A DNA stretch of 64,000 nucleotides, taken from the NCBI RefSeq assembly GCF_936925435.1, contig NZ_CAKZHQ010000023.1, positions 174,674 to 238,673 of the forward strand, given 5' to 3'. The notes beneath the pieces were generated by a model. That model was given only the letters and a program-made list of their open reading frames with translations. It did no database searches and was not told the origin of the DNA. The position numbers and the translations under genes are program-made. The DNA comes from an uncultured Ramlibacter sp. GTDB taxonomy: Bacteria > Pseudomonadota > Gammaproteobacteria > Burkholderiales > Burkholderiaceae_C. This document shows positions 43,920-58,958 of the stretch, piece by piece (position 1 is the stretch's first letter; every line of letters begins with the position of its first letter).

Positions 43920-44786
43920 TCAAAGGGCTGCCAGGGCCTCGCGGGTGAGCAACAGCACCTGGTCGCCGCCGGCGCTGGTTTCCAGCCAGACCGCTTCCAG
44001 CCGCGGGAAAGCCGCCTCGAAGTGCTCGCGCTCATTGCCGATTTCCAGCACCAGAACGGCCTGTTCGCTCATCTGGGCCGGGGCATCGCGCAGCAGGCCG
44101 CGGATGAAGTCCATGCCGTCGGCGCCGCCGGCCAGGGCCAGGGCGGGCTCGGCCTGGTATTCCTGGGGCAGGGCGGCCATGCTCAGGCTGCAGACGTAGG
44201 GCGGGTTGCACAGGATCAAGTCGTAAGGGCCTTGCACGGCCTGCAAGCCGTCAGATTCCAGCAGGCGCACGCGTTCTTGCACGCCATGGCGGTCGACATT
44301 GATGCGGGCCACTTCCAGCGCTTCGGTGGAGATGTCGGCGCCATCGACCCGGACGTCCGGATAGGTCAGGGCGGCCAGCACGGCCAGGCTGCCGTTGCCG
44401 GTGCACAGGTCCAGCACGCGCTGGGTGTGCTCGCCCAGCCAGTAGTCGATGCTGCCGTCGGCCACCAGTTCGGCGATGAAGCTGCGCGGCACGATGGCGC
44501 GCTCGTCGATGTAGAAGGGCAGGCCTTGCAGCCAGGCCTCGCGGGTCAGGTAGGCGGCGGGCTTGCGGCTGGCGATGCGTTCCTCGATCAATTCCCGCAC
44601 GCTGTCGTGCTGTTGCGGCGAGACGGCCATGGCGGCGGCGCCGTCCAGGTCATCGATCGGCAAGTCCAGGCGCCACAGCACCAGCCAGGCGGCTTCGTCG
44701 AAGGCGTTGGCCGTGCCATGGCCAAAGGCCACGCCGGCCTGGGTCAGGCGCGCCGCCGCGGCCTCGATCAGTTCGATGACAGTCAT
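43920..44786 (-). CDS. prmB: ribosomal protein L3 N5-glutamine methyltransferase (288 aa)
   Basis: A helical N-terminal domain precedes a class I SAM domain, with [18 protein letters not shown] (SAM loop) and [14 protein letters not shown] (the NPPY substrate glutamine motif). PrmB differs from PrmC by the LCTGNG form and length. It methylates Gln150 of ribosomal protein uL3 during ribosome assembly. The ATG overlaps the dapE stop in ATGA, giving a dapE-prmB unit. Confidence 0.92.
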   Translation of the reverse strand: MTVIELIEAAAARLTQAGVAFGHGTANAFDEAAWLVLWRLDLPIDDLDGAAAMAVSPQQHDSVRELIEERIASRKPAAYLTREAWLQGLPFYIDERAIVPRSFIAELVADGSIDYWLGEHTQRVLDLCTGNGSLAVLAALTYPDVRVDGADISTEALEVARINVDRHGVQERVRLLESDGLQAVQGPYDLILCNPPYVCSLSMAALPQEYQAEPALALAGGADGMDFIRGLLRDAPAQMSEQAVLVLEIGNEREHFEAAFPRLEAVWLETSAGGDQVLLLTREALAAL

Positions 44787-45961
44787 GCACTGGCCTGGGC
44801 GTTGAGGTTGTCGAGCGTGCGCCGGTAGATGTTCTTCAGCGGCTCGATGTCGGCGACCAGCACGTGCTCGTCGATCTGGTGGATGCTGGCGTTGATCGGG
44901 CCGAACTCGATCACCTGCGGGCAGATGCGCGAGATGAAGCGGGCGTCGCTGGTGCCGCCGCTGGTGGACAGCTCGGTCGTGACGCCGGTTTCAGCCAGGA
45001 TGGCCTGCTGCACCGCGCCGACCAACTCGCCCGGCTGGGTCAGAAAGGGCAGGCCGCCCACGGTCCATTGCAGCTCGTAGTCCAGGCCATGGCGGTCCAG
45101 CACGTCGTGGACCAGCTTTTGCAGGCCTTCGGGCGTGGACTCGGTGGAAAAGCGGAAGTTGAAATCCGCCACCAGGGAGCCGGGGATGACGTTGGTGGCG
45201 CCGGTGCCGGCGTGCACGTTGCTCAGCTGCCAGCTGGTGGGCTGGAAGAAGTCGTTGCCCCAGTCCCACTCCAGGGTGGCCAGTTCGGCCAGGGCCGGCA
45301 TGGCCATGTGGATGGGGTTTCTGGCCAGCTGCGGGTAGGCGATATGGCCTTGCACGCCCTTGACGGTGAGCTTGCCGCTCATGCTGCCGCGCCGGCCGTT
45401 CTTGATCATGTCGCCCAGGCGCTCGACCGAGGTCGGCTCGCCGACGATGCAGTAATCCAGCGTCTCGCCGCGCTCGCGCAAGACCTCGCAGACCTTGACC
45501 GTGCCATCCACGCTGGGGCCTTCCTCATCGCTGGTGATCAGCAGCGCGATCGAGATGGCCGGGTTCGGGGTGGTGGCCAGGAACTCCTCCACCGCCACCA
45601 CGAAAGCGGCGATCGAGGTCTTCATGTCGGCCGCCCCGCGCCCGTACAGCTTGCCGTCCTTGTGGGTGGGCGTGAACGGGTCGCTGTGCCACAGCTCCAG
45701 CGGGCCGGTTGGCACGACGTCGGTATGGCCGGCGAAAACTATCGTTTTGATAGCGTCTGAGGCAGTATTGCCGGGGGCTGCAGGCCGTTTCGCCCATAAA
45801 TTGGTGACGCGCAGGCTGTCCGGGCCGAAGGCCAGGGTCTCGCAGGCAAAGCCCAGCGGCGCCAGCCGCGCCGCCAGGATGTCCTGGCACTGGTCGTCCT
45901 GCGGCGTGAGCGAGCGGCGCGAAACCAGCTGCTCGGTGAGGTGAAGCGCTTTCAAGGTCAA
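44783..45961 (-). CDS. dapE: succinyl-diaminopimelate desuccinylase (392 aa)
   Basis: DapE releases succinate from N-succinyl-LL-diaminopimelate in the lysine and cell wall pathway. Motifs include [16 protein letters not shown] (metal His and Asp), [22 protein letters not shown] (catalytic Glu-Glu) and [16 protein letters not shown]. Residues about 58-74 ([16 protein letters not shown]) interrupt the usual short loop before FAGHTD, and this stretch is encoded by a dispersed repeat. The start is TTG (45959-45961, or 45953-45955 two codons inside). Length otherwise is normal. Confidence 0.93.
   Translation of the reverse strand: MTLKALHLTEQLVSRRSLTPQDDQCQDILAARLAPLGFACETLAFGPDSLRVTNLWAKRPAAPGNTASDAIKTIVFAGHTDVVPTGPLELWHSDPFTPTHKDGKLYGRGAADMKTSIAAFVVAVEEFLATTPNPAISIALLITSDEEGPSVDGTVKVCEVLRERGETLDYCIVGEPTSVERLGDMIKNGRRGSMSGKLTVKGVQGHIAYPQLARNPIHMAMPALAELATLEWDWGNDFFQPTSWQLSNVHAGTGATNVIPGSLVADFNFRFSTESTPEGLQKLVHDVLDRHGLDYELQWTVGGLPFLTQPGELVGAVQQAILAETGVTTELSTSGGTSDARFISRICPQVIEFGPINASIHQIDEHVLVADIEPLKNIYRRTLDNLNAQASA
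45737..45800. repeat. dispersed repeat inserted in frame within dapE
   Basis: CTATCGTTTTGATAG, a variable stretch, CCGGGGGCTGCAGGCCG and an A/T-rich end match, in order, the intergenic copies at 3090-3163 and 8467-8546. The insertion keeps the dapE frame. Confidence 0.65.
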
Positions 45962-45971
45962 GACGCCATTT

Positions 45972-47129
45972 CTAGTGTTTGATATCCAGCGTGATCTCGG
46001 TGAACGACGGCTCGTCGGCAAGGTCTTCCTCGCTCGCGCCTTCTTCCGGCCGGACGGCGTCCTTGCCGGCGAAGTCGTTCTGCAGGCGCCATTGGAGGTT
46101 GGTCGGCGAGTCGGCATAGGACATGCCCTCCTTCTTGTCGACCACGCCGTCGATGATCAGGCGGGCAATGTCCTGCTCGAAGGTCTGCGAGCCCTCGGCC
46201 ATGGACTTTTCCATGGCTTCCTTGACGCCGGAGAAGTCGCCCCGCTCGATCAGCTCGGAGATCAGCTTGGTGTTGAGCATCACCTCCACCGCCGGCGCGC
46301 GGCTGCCGTGCACCGTGCGCAGCAGGCGCTGCGAGACCACGGCGCGCAGCGCGGCCGCCAGGTCGCCCAGCATGGTGGGGCGCACTTCCACCGGGTAGAA
46401 GGACAGCACGCGGTTGAGGGCCTGGTAGCTGTTGTTGGCGTGCATGGTGGCCAGGCACAGGTGGCCGGACTGGGCGTAGGCGATGGCGGCCGACATGGTC
46501 TCGCGGTCGCGGATCTCGCCCACCAGGATGACGTCGGGCGCCTGGCGCAGCGCATTCTTGAGCGCCGCCTGCATGGTCATGGTGTCGGTGCCGACCTCGC
46601 GCTGGTTGACCACCGACTTCTTGTTGGTGAACAGGAATTCGACCGGGTCCTCGATGGTCAGGATATGGCCCGAGACCTTCTCGTTGCGGTAGTCCATCAT
46701 CGAGGCCAGCGTCGTGCTCTTGCCGGCGCCGGTGGCGCCCACCATCAGCAGCAGGCCGCGCTTTTCCATGATCAGGTCGCCCAGGATCAGCGGCACCGAC
46801 AGCGAGGCCAGCGGCGGGATCTCGGAGGTGATGTAGCGTATGACCGCCGCGTAGGTGCCGCGCTGGCGCATGGCGCTGAAGCGGAAGTTGCCCACGCCCT
46901 CGATGGCGTAAGCCATGTTCAGCTCGCCGGTGGTCTCCAGTTCCTCCATCCGCTGGTAAGGCAGGACCTCGGCCAGCAGGTTGCGCGTGGCTTCAGGCGG
47001 CAGCAGCTGGTTGTTGATCGGCAGGCACTGGCCATTGATCTTGATCAGCGCCGGCGAATGCGCCGACAGGAAGACGTCGGAAGCCTTCTTCTCGCTCATC
47101 AGGCGCAGGATGCGCTCCATCGTGCTCAT
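45972..47129 (-). CDS. pilU: PilT/PilU-type twitching motility ATPase (385 aa)
   Basis: A hexameric secretion ATPase for type IV pilus retraction. Motifs are [20 protein letters not shown] (Walker A), [13 protein letters not shown] (Asp box), [16 protein letters not shown] (Walker B) and [18 protein letters not shown] (His box). The start [18 protein letters not shown] and the acidic C-terminal tail ([13 protein letters not shown]) favour PilU over PilT. No pilT is adjacent. It lies between dapD and dapE on the same strand, with an intergenic repeat upstream; its regulation is probably independent of the dap genes. Confidence 0.85.
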   Translation of the reverse strand: MSTMERILRLMSEKKASDVFLSAHSPALIKINGQCLPINNQLLPPEATRNLLAEVLPYQRMEELETTGELNMAYAIEGVGNFRFSAMRQRGTYAAVIRYITSEIPPLASLSVPLILGDLIMEKRGLLLMVGATGAGKSTTLASMMDYRNEKVSGHILTIEDPVEFLFTNKKSVVNQREVGTDTMTMQAALKNALRQAPDVILVGEIRDRETMSAAIAYAQSGHLCLATMHANNSYQALNRVLSFYPVEVRPTMLGDLAAALRAVVSQRLLRTVHGSRAPAVEVMLNTKLISELIERGDFSGVKEAMEKSMAEGSQTFEQDIARLIIDGVVDKKEGMSYADSPTNLQWRLQNDFAGKDAVRPEEGASEEDLADEPSFTEITLDIKH

Positions 47130-47148
47130 AGCAGGCCCTCGTTGTAGT

Positions 47149-47230
47149 TTGGATTGGTCGCCGACGGGCCGCCCCTAGGCGACTGCGGCCCCCTCGGGGG
47201 GCAGCGAGTACACGCAGTGACGAGCGTGGG
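47149..47230. repeat. GC-rich dispersed repeat between dapD and pilU
   Basis: The segment includes GGGCCGCCCCTAGGCGACTGCGGCCCCCTCGGGGGGCAGCG and CACGCAGTGACGAGCGTGGGGGCC; the CCCCCTCGGGGGG palindrome is the core. I recognise it from other Comamonadaceae intergenic regions. It fills the gap between the pilU start and the dapD stop. Confidence 0.65.
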
Positions 47231-47236
47231 GGCCAT

Positions 47237-48057
<821 letters not shown>

Positions 48058-48061
<4 letters not shown>

Positions 48062-49269
48062 TGCTTGCTTCTGGATGATTGGACGAATTGCACGATGCGT
48101 TGCGCGGCTTCGGCGCATTCCGCGGTCTCGGCCACCAGGGCCATGCGGATGCGGCCGGCGCCGGGGTTCTTCCCGTTCACCTCGCGCGCGAGGTAGCTGC
48201 CCGGCAACACGGTGACATTGTATTGAGCCAGCAGTTCGCGGGCGAAGGCGGTGTCGTCGCCACCCGGGATGCCGGCCCACAAATAGAAGCTGGCATCCGG
48301 CAACTGCACATCCAGCGCCTGGGCCAGGATGGGCGTGACCTCGGCAAATTTCTGCCTGTACATGGCGCGGTTGGCCACCACGTGCTCTTCGTCGTTCCAG
48401 GCCGCGATGCTGGCGGCCTGGACCACCGGGCTCATGGCGCTGCCGTGGTAGGTGCGGTAGAGCAGGAACTGCTGCAGGATGGCGGCGTCGCCGGCAACGA
48501 AGCCGCTGCGCATGCCCGGCACATTGCTGCGCTTGGACAGGCTGGTGAAGGCCACCAGATTCCTGAAATCCTTGCGTCCCAGCCTGGCCGCGGCCTCCAG
48601 ACCGCCCAGCGGCGGCTCGTCGCGGAAGTAGATCTCGCTGTAGCACTCGTCCGAGGCGATGACGAAGCCATGGCGGTCGCTCAGGGCAAACAGCTTTTCC
48701 CACTCGGACAGCGGCATCACGGCGCCGGTGGGGTTGCCCGGCGAGCAGACGAACAGCAGTTGCGTGCGCGCCCAGACCGCTTCGGGCACGCTGTCCCAGT
48801 CCACCGCGAAGTTGCGCGCCGGGTCGCTGGGCGCGTAGTAAGGCTCCGCGCCGGCCAGCAGGGCCGCGCCCTCGTAGATTTGGTAGAAGGGATTCGGACA
48901 CACGACGACCGGCTTGGGGCCCGGGTCGATCACGGTCTGGGCGAAGGCAAACAAGGCCTCGCGCGAGCCGTTGACCGGCAGCACCTGGGTCTGGAAGTCC
49001 AGTTCCAGGTCGTAGCGGGTCTTGAGCCAGCCGGTGAAGGACTTGCGCAAGGCCGGCGTGCCGGCCGTGGGCGGATAGGCGGTCAGGTCGCTGGTCGGAT
49101 CATCGAGCGCCCCGGCCAGGGCCTGTTTGACGAAGGGCGGCGTCGGGTGCCTGGGCTCGCCGATGCCCAGGCTGATGGGGCGCAGCGCCGGGTTGGGCGT
49201 GACGCCCGCGAAAAGTTGCCGCAGCCGCTCGAAGGGGTAGGGCTGCAGGCGGGACAACAAGGGATTCAT
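48058..49269 (-). CDS. dapC: succinyldiaminopimelate transaminase (403 aa)
   Basis: A fold-type I aminotransferase: [18 protein letters not shown] at the N-terminus, [51 protein letters not shown], and [19 protein letters not shown] with the PLP-binding Lys. It sits directly upstream of dapD, which supports the diaminopimelate role rather than another aspartate-family substrate. Start ATG (49267-49269). Confidence 0.92.
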
Positions 49270-49306
49270 GGGGCGCGATTATCCCCGCAAGCCCCAGGTG
49301 TCCCGG

Positions 49307-50077
49307 CTAGCGGCGTGCGCCTGGGGAGGGCTTCACGCTGCCGACGGCGGCGCGCTGGAACAACTGGTCCATCGAGATCAGCAGGGCCATCGCCAGCGCC
49401 GCGATGGTCACCATGGTCGGCAGGGTGATCGAGCTGATGTAGCCGGCGCCCTGGGGCACGGCCGTGCGGTTGGCCGTGGTGCAGACGAATTCCGCCGCCG
49501 CCATGCCGGTGTAGTGCATGGCACAGACGGCCACCGCCATGACGGCAGCAGCCAGCACGCGCCGCGCCAGGGTCGGGGTGTTCAATGCCAGCCACAGGGC
49601 GGCGGTGGCGGCCACGACGGCGATCAGCGCCGACAGGCCGACGACGGCCAGGTCCCAGCGGATGAAGCCGCCGAACTTCATGCCGAACATGCCCAGGTAG
49701 TGCATGAAGACCACGCCCATGCCCAGCAGAAAGCCCGCGCCCAGCAGGCGCGGCAGCTTGTCGGGGGCCTTGGCCACGAAGCCCAGTGCCAGCGAGGCGG
49801 CACCGACGGCGGCGACCAGGGAGACCGCGGTCTCAAGCACCGAGTAGCTGCTGGCCACGTCCAGCTTGAGCGCCAGCATGCCGATGAAATGCATGGCCCA
49901 GACGCCGATGCCGCCCAGCGCCAGGCCGGCCGCCAGGGTGTTGCTCAGGCTCAGCCTGCCGTTGCGGTGGCGGATGCGGGTCGCGGCCGTCAAGGCCACG
50001 AAGGAGCCGATCATGGCGATCAGGAAGGACAGGGCGACAAAGGCGGGCTGGTAGCTGGAAACGACGACGGGGTTCAT
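49307..50077 (-). CDS. MHYT-domain integral membrane sensor (256 aa)
   Basis: Seven hydrophobic segments carry three MHYT-type motifs: WAMHFIGMLAL, FMHYLGMFGM and AMHYTGMAAA. The MHYT domain is proposed to sense a diatomic gas or similar through metal-bound His and Met in the membrane. Usually it is fused to GGDEF, EAL or kinase domains; here it stands alone, ending SVKPSPGARR. An inverted repeat lies upstream of the start. Confidence 0.85.
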   Translation of the reverse strand: MNPVVVSSYQPAFVALSFLIAMIGSFVALTAATRIRHRNGRLSLSNTLAAGLALGGIGVWAMHFIGMLALKLDVASSYSVLETAVSLVAAVGAASLALGFVAKAPDKLPRLLGAGFLLGMGVVFMHYLGMFGMKFGGFIRWDLAVVGLSALIAVVAATAALWLALNTPTLARRVLAAAVMAVAVCAMHYTGMAAAEFVCTTANRTAVPQGAGYISSITLPTMVTIAALAMALLISMDQLFQRAAVGSVKPSPGARR

Positions 50078-50112
50078 TGCGGCACCGAAAGAAGAAGGGC
50101 CGCAGCCTACAG

Positions 50113-50136
50113 GTTGTCGTTACTATTTGTGACAAC
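50113..50136 (-). promoter_or_regulatory. perfect inverted repeat upstream of the MHYT gene
   Basis: GTTGTC (50113-50118) and GACAAC (50131-50136) are inverted copies with a 12-base A/T-rich centre. Position 36-59 bases before the MHYT start suggests a transcription factor site. The rest of the 281-base gap (50078-50358) holds no gene; a TATCAT box near 50289 could serve smc. Confidence 0.4.
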
Positions 50137-50358
50137 GCGTCGCCAAAGCCCCATGTGCCGACTGGTTTCACCGCTTGGTGGGCCCGCGGCGGTTTGCGTG
50201 AATTCATTCACGCCGGCATCGGCAACAGGCCACGCGCCCCGTGGCCTGGCCAGCGTCCCGGACTGGTCCCGGGAGCGATTGCGCGCACGGTATCATGCGT
50301 CCCACTGTCGCCGGCTCCTGCCGGCGTTCCCTTTCCAGTCAGCCATCGGACCCAGGCC

Positions 50359-53300
50359 GTGCGTCTCAATTCCATCAAGCTTTCCGGGTTTAAATCCTTC
50401 GCCGAACCGACCAACTTCCTGTTGCCCGGCCAGCTGGTGGGCGTGGTGGGACCCAACGGCTGCGGCAAGTCCAACATCATGGACGCGGTGCGCTGGGTGC
50501 TGGGCGAGTCGCGCGCCAGCGAGCTGCGCGGCGAGTCGATGCAGGACGTGATCTTCAACGGCACGACCAGCCGCAAGCCGGCCTCGCGCTCCTCGGTCGA
50601 GCTGATCTTCGACAACGCCGACCACCGCGCCGGCGGCCAGTGGGCGCAGTTTGCCGAAATCGCCGTCAAGCGCGTGCTCACGCGCGACGGCACCAGCAGC
50701 TACTACATCAACAACCAGCCGGTGCGCCGGCGTGACGTGCAGGACGTGTTCCTGGGAACCGGCCTGGGCCCGCGTGCCTACGCCATCATCGGCCAGGGCA
50801 CGATCAGCCGCATCATCGAGTCCAAGCCGGAAGAGCTGCGCCTGTTTCTGGAAGAAGCCGCCGGCGTCTCCAAGTACAAGGAGCGCCGCCGCGAGACCGA
50901 AAACCGCCTGTCCGACACGCGCGAGAACCTGACCCGGGTCGAGGACATCCTGCGCGAGCTCAATGCCAACCTGGAAAAACTGGAAAAGCAGGCCGAGGTC
51001 GCGCAAAAGTACAACGCCCTGCAGTCCGACGTCACGCTCAAGCAACACCAGCAGTGGTTCTTGAAGCGCAGCGAGGGCGAGGCCGACCAGGCCAAGGTCC
51101 GTGCCGATTCCGAGAAGGCCATCAACGACCTGGAGTCGCGCACCGCCGACCTGCGCCGCATCGAGAGCGAGCTGGAAACCATCCGCCAGGCCCACTATGC
51201 CGCCGGCGACCATGTCAACCAGGCCCAGGGCCAGCTCTACGAGGCCAGCGCCGAAGTGGGACGGTTAGAAGCGGAAATCCGCTTCGTGGTCGAAGGCCGC
51301 CAGCGCGTCGAGCAGCGCCTGCTGCAGCTCAAGGAACAGACCGGCCAATGGGCCATGCGCAAGGACGAGGCCCTGGCCGAGACCGAGACCCTGGCCGCCC
51401 AGGGCGTGGACGCCGAAGAAAAGGCAATCTTGCTGGCGGCCCAGGTGGAAGAACAGGCCCAGCAGCTGCCCGACCTGGAAGATGGCCTGCGCCAGGCCCA
51501 GGCCAAGGCCACCGAGCAGCGCGCCAGCGTGACCCAGGTGCAGCAGCAGATCCAGGTGTTGGCGGCCGACCAGCGCAACATCGAGGAACAGTCGCGCCAG
51601 CTGAACCAGCGCCGCGAACGCCTGGCGGCCGACCGCAACGCCCTGGCCGCGCCCGACGAGGTGCGCCTGACAAACCTGCAGCAGCAGCTGGCCGCGGCCC
51701 AGGAAGCGGCCGAGACCGCCGACGCCCGCCTGCACGAGTTGCAGGACCAGGTGCCGCAGCTCGATGAGGACAGGCGCAACCGCCAGCAGGCCAGCAACAG
51801 CGAAAGCCACAAGCAGGCCGACCTGTCGGCCCGCATGGAGGCGCTCAAGGCCCTGCAGGAGAAGGTCCGCACCGACGGCAAGCTCACGCCCTGGCTGGCC
51901 AAGCATGGCCTGGAGGGCCTGCAAGGCCTGTGGAGCCGCATCCACATCGAGCAGGGCTGGGAGAACGCACTTGAAGCCGCGCTCAGAGAGCGGCTTGGCG
52001 CGCTGGAAGTCTCGCGCCTGGAGATGGTGCGTTCTTTCGGCAGCGACGCGCCGCCGGCCAAGCTGGCCTTCTACAGCCCGCCCCAGGCCGGCCTGCCCGA
52101 AGGCAATGCAGCGCTGCCGCGGCTGGCCGACCTGCTGCGCCTGAACGACGCCGGCCAGAAGGCCTTGCTGGGCGACTGGCTCCACGGCTGCTTCACCGCG
52201 GACAGCTTCGAGCAAGCCCTGGCCGCGCGCGACAAGCTGCAGCCCGGCGAGGTGGTCTATGTGCAAAGCGGCCATGCCGTCAGCGCCCACAGTGTCAGCT
52301 TCTATGCGCAGGACAGCGAGCAGGCCGGCCTGCTGGCGCGCCAGCAGGAGATCGAGAGCCTGGACAAGCAGTTGCGCGCCCAGGTCCTGATCGCCGAGGA
52401 GGCCCGCTCGGCCCTGGTGCGCGCCGAGGCCGCCTACAGCGATGCCTCCCAGCGCCTGGTGGCGGTGCGCCGCGACGCCGGCGAGACGCAAAGCAGGGCC
52501 CACGAGCTGCAGGTCGAAACCCTGAGACTGACCCAGCTGGCCGAGCAGACCCGGGCCCGCAGCGAACAGATCGCCGGTGACCTGGCCGAGGTCGATGCCC
52601 TGCTGGAAGAGCTGCAGGAGCGCCGTGTGACGGCCGAGGCCCGTTTTGAAGAACTGGACATGCAGCTGGCCGACAGCCAGGAGCGCCATGCCCAGCTGGA
52701 CGAGCGTGTCATCGACGCCGAGCGCAAGCTGGCCGAGTCGCGCGAGCAGCAGCGCAGCCTGGAGCGCCAGGCGCAAGAGGCGCAGTTCTCCCAGCGCTCG
52801 CTGGAGGCGCGCCGCGGCGAGCTGCAGCGTGCGATCGAGACGGCGACGCAGCAGGCCTCGACCATCGCGGTGGAAGAAGAGCGCGCCCGCGAAGAGCTCT
52901 CGCGCCTGACCGACGCTGCGGCCCAGGCGGGCTTGCAAAGCGCCCTGGCCCTCAAGCTCGAGCGCGAGCAGTCGCTGGGTGCCAAGCGCAGCGAGTACGA
53001 CGACCTGACCGCCAAGCTGCGGGCAAGTGACGAAAGGCGACTCACACTTGAGCGCGAGCTTGACCCGCTGCGCCAGCGCATCACCGATTTCCAGCTCAAG
53101 GAACAGGCCGCGCGCCTGGGCTTCGAGCAGTACAGCCAGCTGCTGGCCGACGCCCAGGCCGACCTGGAGGCCGTGGCCAAGTCCATTGAGCAAGGCAATG
53201 TGCGGCTCAATGGCATGCAGGGTGAGATCGACCGCCTGCACCGCGAGATCGCCGCCCTGGGCGCGGTCAACCTGGCGGCCCTGGAAGAACTGACCACCTC

Positions 53301-53874
53301 GCGCGAGCGCAAGCAGTTCCTGGACTCGCAGTCGGCCGACCTGAACGAGGCCATGACCACACTGGAAGACGCCATCAAGAAGATCGATGGCGAGACCCGC
53401 GAGCTGCTGGCCGGCACCTTCAACATCGTCAACGGCCACTTCGGCCGCATGTTCCCCGAGCTGTTCGGCGGCGGCAACGCCAAGCTGATGATGACGGGCG
53501 ACGAGATCCTGGACTCCGGCGTCCAGGTCATGGCCCAGCCGCCGGGCAAGAAGAACCAGACCATCCACCTGCTGTCCGGTGGCGAGAAGGCACTGACCGC
53601 CATCGCCCTGGTGTTTGCCATCTTCCAGCTCAACCCCGCGCCTTTCTGCCTGTTGGACGAAGTGGACGCGCCGCTGGACGACGCCAACACCGAGCGCTAT
53701 GCCAAGCTGGTCACCGCCATGAGCCGCGAAACCCAGTTCCTGTTCATCAGCCACAACAAGATCGCGATGGAGATGGCCGAGCAGCTCATCGGCGTGACCA
53801 TGCAGGAGCAGGGCGTCTCGCGCATCGTGGCGGTGGACATGGAATCCGCCATCACCATGGCCGAAGCCCTCTGA
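50359..53874 (+). CDS. smc: chromosome segregation ATPase SMC (1171 aa)
   Basis: SMC is the condensin-like ATPase of the chromosome. The N-terminal lobe has LNSIKLSGFKSFAEPTNF and VGVVGPNGCGKSNIMDAVRWVLGESRASELRG (Walker A). Two long coiled coils flank a hinge (about residues 510-680, with WLAKHGLEGLQGLWSRIHIEQGWENALEAALRERL). The C-terminal lobe has NQTIHLLSGGEKALTAIALVFAIFQLNPAPFCLLDEVDAPLDDANTERY (signature and Walker B). The start is GTG at 50359. scpA and scpB are not adjacent. zipA follows after 10 bases. Confidence 0.96.
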   Translation: MRLNSIKLSGFKSFAEPTNFLLPGQLVGVVGPNGCGKSNIMDAVRWVLGESRASELRGESMQDVIFNGTTSRKPASRSSVELIFDNADHRAGGQWAQFAEIAVKRVLTRDGTSSYYINNQPVRRRDVQDVFLGTGLGPRAYAIIGQGTISRIIESKPEELRLFLEEAAGVSKYKERRRETENRLSDTRENLTRVEDILRELNANLEKLEKQAEVAQKYNALQSDVTLKQHQQWFLKRSEGEADQAKVRADSEKAINDLESRTADLRRIESELETIRQAHYAAGDHVNQAQGQLYEASAEVGRLEAEIRFVVEGRQRVEQRLLQLKEQTGQWAMRKDEALAETETLAAQGVDAEEKAILLAAQVEEQAQQLPDLEDGLRQAQAKATEQRASVTQVQQQIQVLAADQRNIEEQSRQLNQRRERLAADRNALAAPDEVRLTNLQQQLAAAQEAAETADARLHELQDQVPQLDEDRRNRQQASNSESHKQADLSARMEALKALQEKVRTDGKLTPWLAKHGLEGLQGLWSRIHIEQGWENALEAALRERLGALEVSRLEMVRSFGSDAPPAKLAFYSPPQAGLPEGNAALPRLADLLRLNDAGQKALLGDWLHGCFTADSFEQALAARDKLQPGEVVYVQSGHAVSAHSVSFYAQDSEQAGLLARQQEIESLDKQLRAQVLIAEEARSALVRAEAAYSDASQRLVAVRRDAGETQSRAHELQVETLRLTQLAEQTRARSEQIAGDLAEVDALLEELQERRVTAEARFEELDMQLADSQERHAQLDERVIDAERKLAESREQQRSLERQAQEAQFSQRSLEARRGELQRAIETATQQASTIAVEEERAREELSRLTDAAAQAGLQSALALKLEREQSLGAKRSEYDDLTAKLRASDERRLTLERELDPLRQRITDFQLKEQAARLGFEQYSQLLADAQADLEAVAKSIEQGNVRLNGMQGEIDRLHREIAALGAVNLAALEELTTSRERKQFLDSQSADLNEAMTTLEDAIKKIDGETRELLAGTFNIVNGHFGRMFPELFGGGNAKLMMTGDEILDSGVQVMAQPPGKKNQTIHLLSGGEKALTAIALVFAIFQLNPAPFCLLDEVDAPLDDANTERYAKLVTAMSRETQFLFISHNKIAMEMAEQLIGVTMQEQGVSRIVAVDMESAITMAEAL

Positions 53875-53884
53875 CCGCAAACGC

Positions 53885-57422
<3,538 letters not shown>

Positions 57423-57440
57423 TGTGCCGGGGCGCGGGCG

Positions 57441-58325
57441 TCAGTAGATGCGCGGCTCGCCGGGCGGCCGCGTCTTGAAGCGCCGGTGCACCCAGTAGTA
57501 CTGCTGCGGCATGGGCCGGATGCGGCTCTCCAGCCAGGCGTTCATGCGCCGGGTGTCGGCCTCCACGTCCGGCGTCGGGAAGTCGGTCCAGGCTGGCTCC
57601 ATGCGCACCACGTAGCCGCGGCCCCAGGGCAGGACCTCGGTCACCAGGGGGATGACCTTGGCATGGGCCAGCTGGACCAGCCGCGACAGGCCGGTGGTGG
57701 TGGCGGCCGGCACGCCGAAGAAAGGCACGAAGACGGCGGTCTCGGCGCCATAGTCCATGTCGGGCAGGTAGTAGAAGGGCAGGCCCTTGCGGATGGCCTT
57801 GACGGCAGCGCGCAGGCCGTCCTGGCGCGCTAGCAGCAGGGGTGCGTTGAAGCGCTGGCGGCCACGCAGCACCAGCGCGTCCAGCAGCCGGATCTTCTGG
57901 TGCGCATACATGGCGCTGCCCTGGAAGTGCATGGAAAAGCCGGCGCCGCCCTGGTCCAGGCCGATGAAATGCGGCGCCAGCATCACCACGGCCTGGCCGG
58001 CGTCGAGCTCGCGCTGCAGATTGTCGAAGCCTTCGCAGCGGATCAGGCGCCGCAGCCGCGCCTCGGAGGCCCACCACAGCAGGCCGTGCTCCAGGAAGCA
58101 GCGCATCACCAGCCGCACGTGGCGCCGGGCCAGCTGGCCGCGCTCGCGCGCGCCGAGTTCTGGAAAACACAGGCGTAAATTGGTGTGAACGATGCGGCGG
58201 CGCCGTCCGGCCAGCGCGTACAGCAGCGTTCCCAGGACGTTGCCGATGGCCGCCTGCAGTGGCAATGGCAGCCAGTGCAGCAGCCACATGAAGAAGATGG
58301 TCAGGCCGGCGAAGATTTCACGCAT
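57441..58325 (-). CDS. lipid A acyltransferase, LpxL/HtrB family (294 aa)
   Basis: A late lipid A acyltransferase. The N-terminal membrane segment ([22 protein letters not shown]) precedes [16 protein letters not shown]. The catalytic HxxxxD motif is in [13 protein letters not shown]. Then come [49 protein letters not shown], and an end of [19 protein letters not shown]. It transfers a secondary acyl chain to lipid A at the inner membrane; which position (LpxL or LpxM role) is not decidable. Confidence 0.88.
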   Translation of the reverse strand: MREIFAGLTIFFMWLLHWLPLPLQAAIGNVLGTLLYALAGRRRRIVHTNLRLCFPELGARERGQLARRHVRLVMRCFLEHGLLWWASEARLRRLIRCEGFDNLQRELDAGQAVVMLAPHFIGLDQGGAGFSMHFQGSAMYAHQKIRLLDALVLRGRQRFNAPLLLARQDGLRAAVKAIRKGLPFYYLPDMDYGAETAVFVPFFGVPAATTTGLSRLVQLAHAKVIPLVTEVLPWGRGYVVRMEPAWTDFPTPDVEADTRRMNAWLESRIRPMPQQYYWVHRRFKTRPPGEPRIY

Positions 58326-58406
58326 GGGTTCCGGTTGTACCGTCTCATCCGTCTGGAGGGAAGAGGGGGGTTGGGGCAAGCCACGGCGCCCGGGTATGCT
58401 TGCTCC

Positions 58407-58946
58407 ATGACCGTCCGCGACATCCTGAAAATGGGCGACCCGCGCCTGCTGCGCCTGGCCCAGCCCATCACCGAATTCGACACCGATGCCATCCACCTGC
58501 TGGTGGCCGACATGTTCGACACCATGCACGCCGTCAACGGCGCCGGCCTGGCCGCGCCGCAGATCGGCGTCGACCTGCAACTGGTGATTTTCGGCACCGA
58601 TGCACCCAATCCGCGCTATCCCGACGCGCCCCTGGTGCCGCGCACCGTGCTGCTCAACCCGGTCATCACTCCCATCGGCGATGCCGAGGAAGACGGCTGG
58701 GAAGGCTGCCTGTCGGTGCCCGGCCTGCGCGGCCTGGTGCCGCGCTGGGCGAAGATCCGCTACACCGGCTTCGACCCTTACGGCGACCCCATCGACCGCA
58801 CGGTCGATGGCTTTCATGCCCGCGTGGTGCAGCACGAATGCGACCACCTGATCGGCAAGCTCTACCCGATGCGGGTGCGCGACTTCACGCAGTTCGGCTT
58901 CACCGAGGTGCTGTTCCCGGGCCTGGACGCCGACGCCGACGACTGA
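58407..58946 (+). CDS. def: peptide deformylase (179 aa)
   Basis: Def removes the formyl group from nascent peptides. All three motifs are intact: [18 protein letters not shown] (metal Cys) and QHECDHL (metal His pair and catalytic Glu). It starts [19 protein letters not shown], typical of the beta-proteobacterial type. The gene is not linked to fmt here. The start is ATG at 58407. Confidence 0.95.
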   Translation: MTVRDILKMGDPRLLRLAQPITEFDTDAIHLLVADMFDTMHAVNGAGLAAPQIGVDLQLVIFGTDAPNPRYPDAPLVPRTVLLNPVITPIGDAEEDGWEGCLSVPGLRGLVPRWAKIRYTGFDPYGDPIDRTVDGFHARVVQHECDHLIGKLYPMRVRDFTQFGFTEVLFPGLDADADD

Positions 58947-58958
58947 CTTCGCCTTTGC

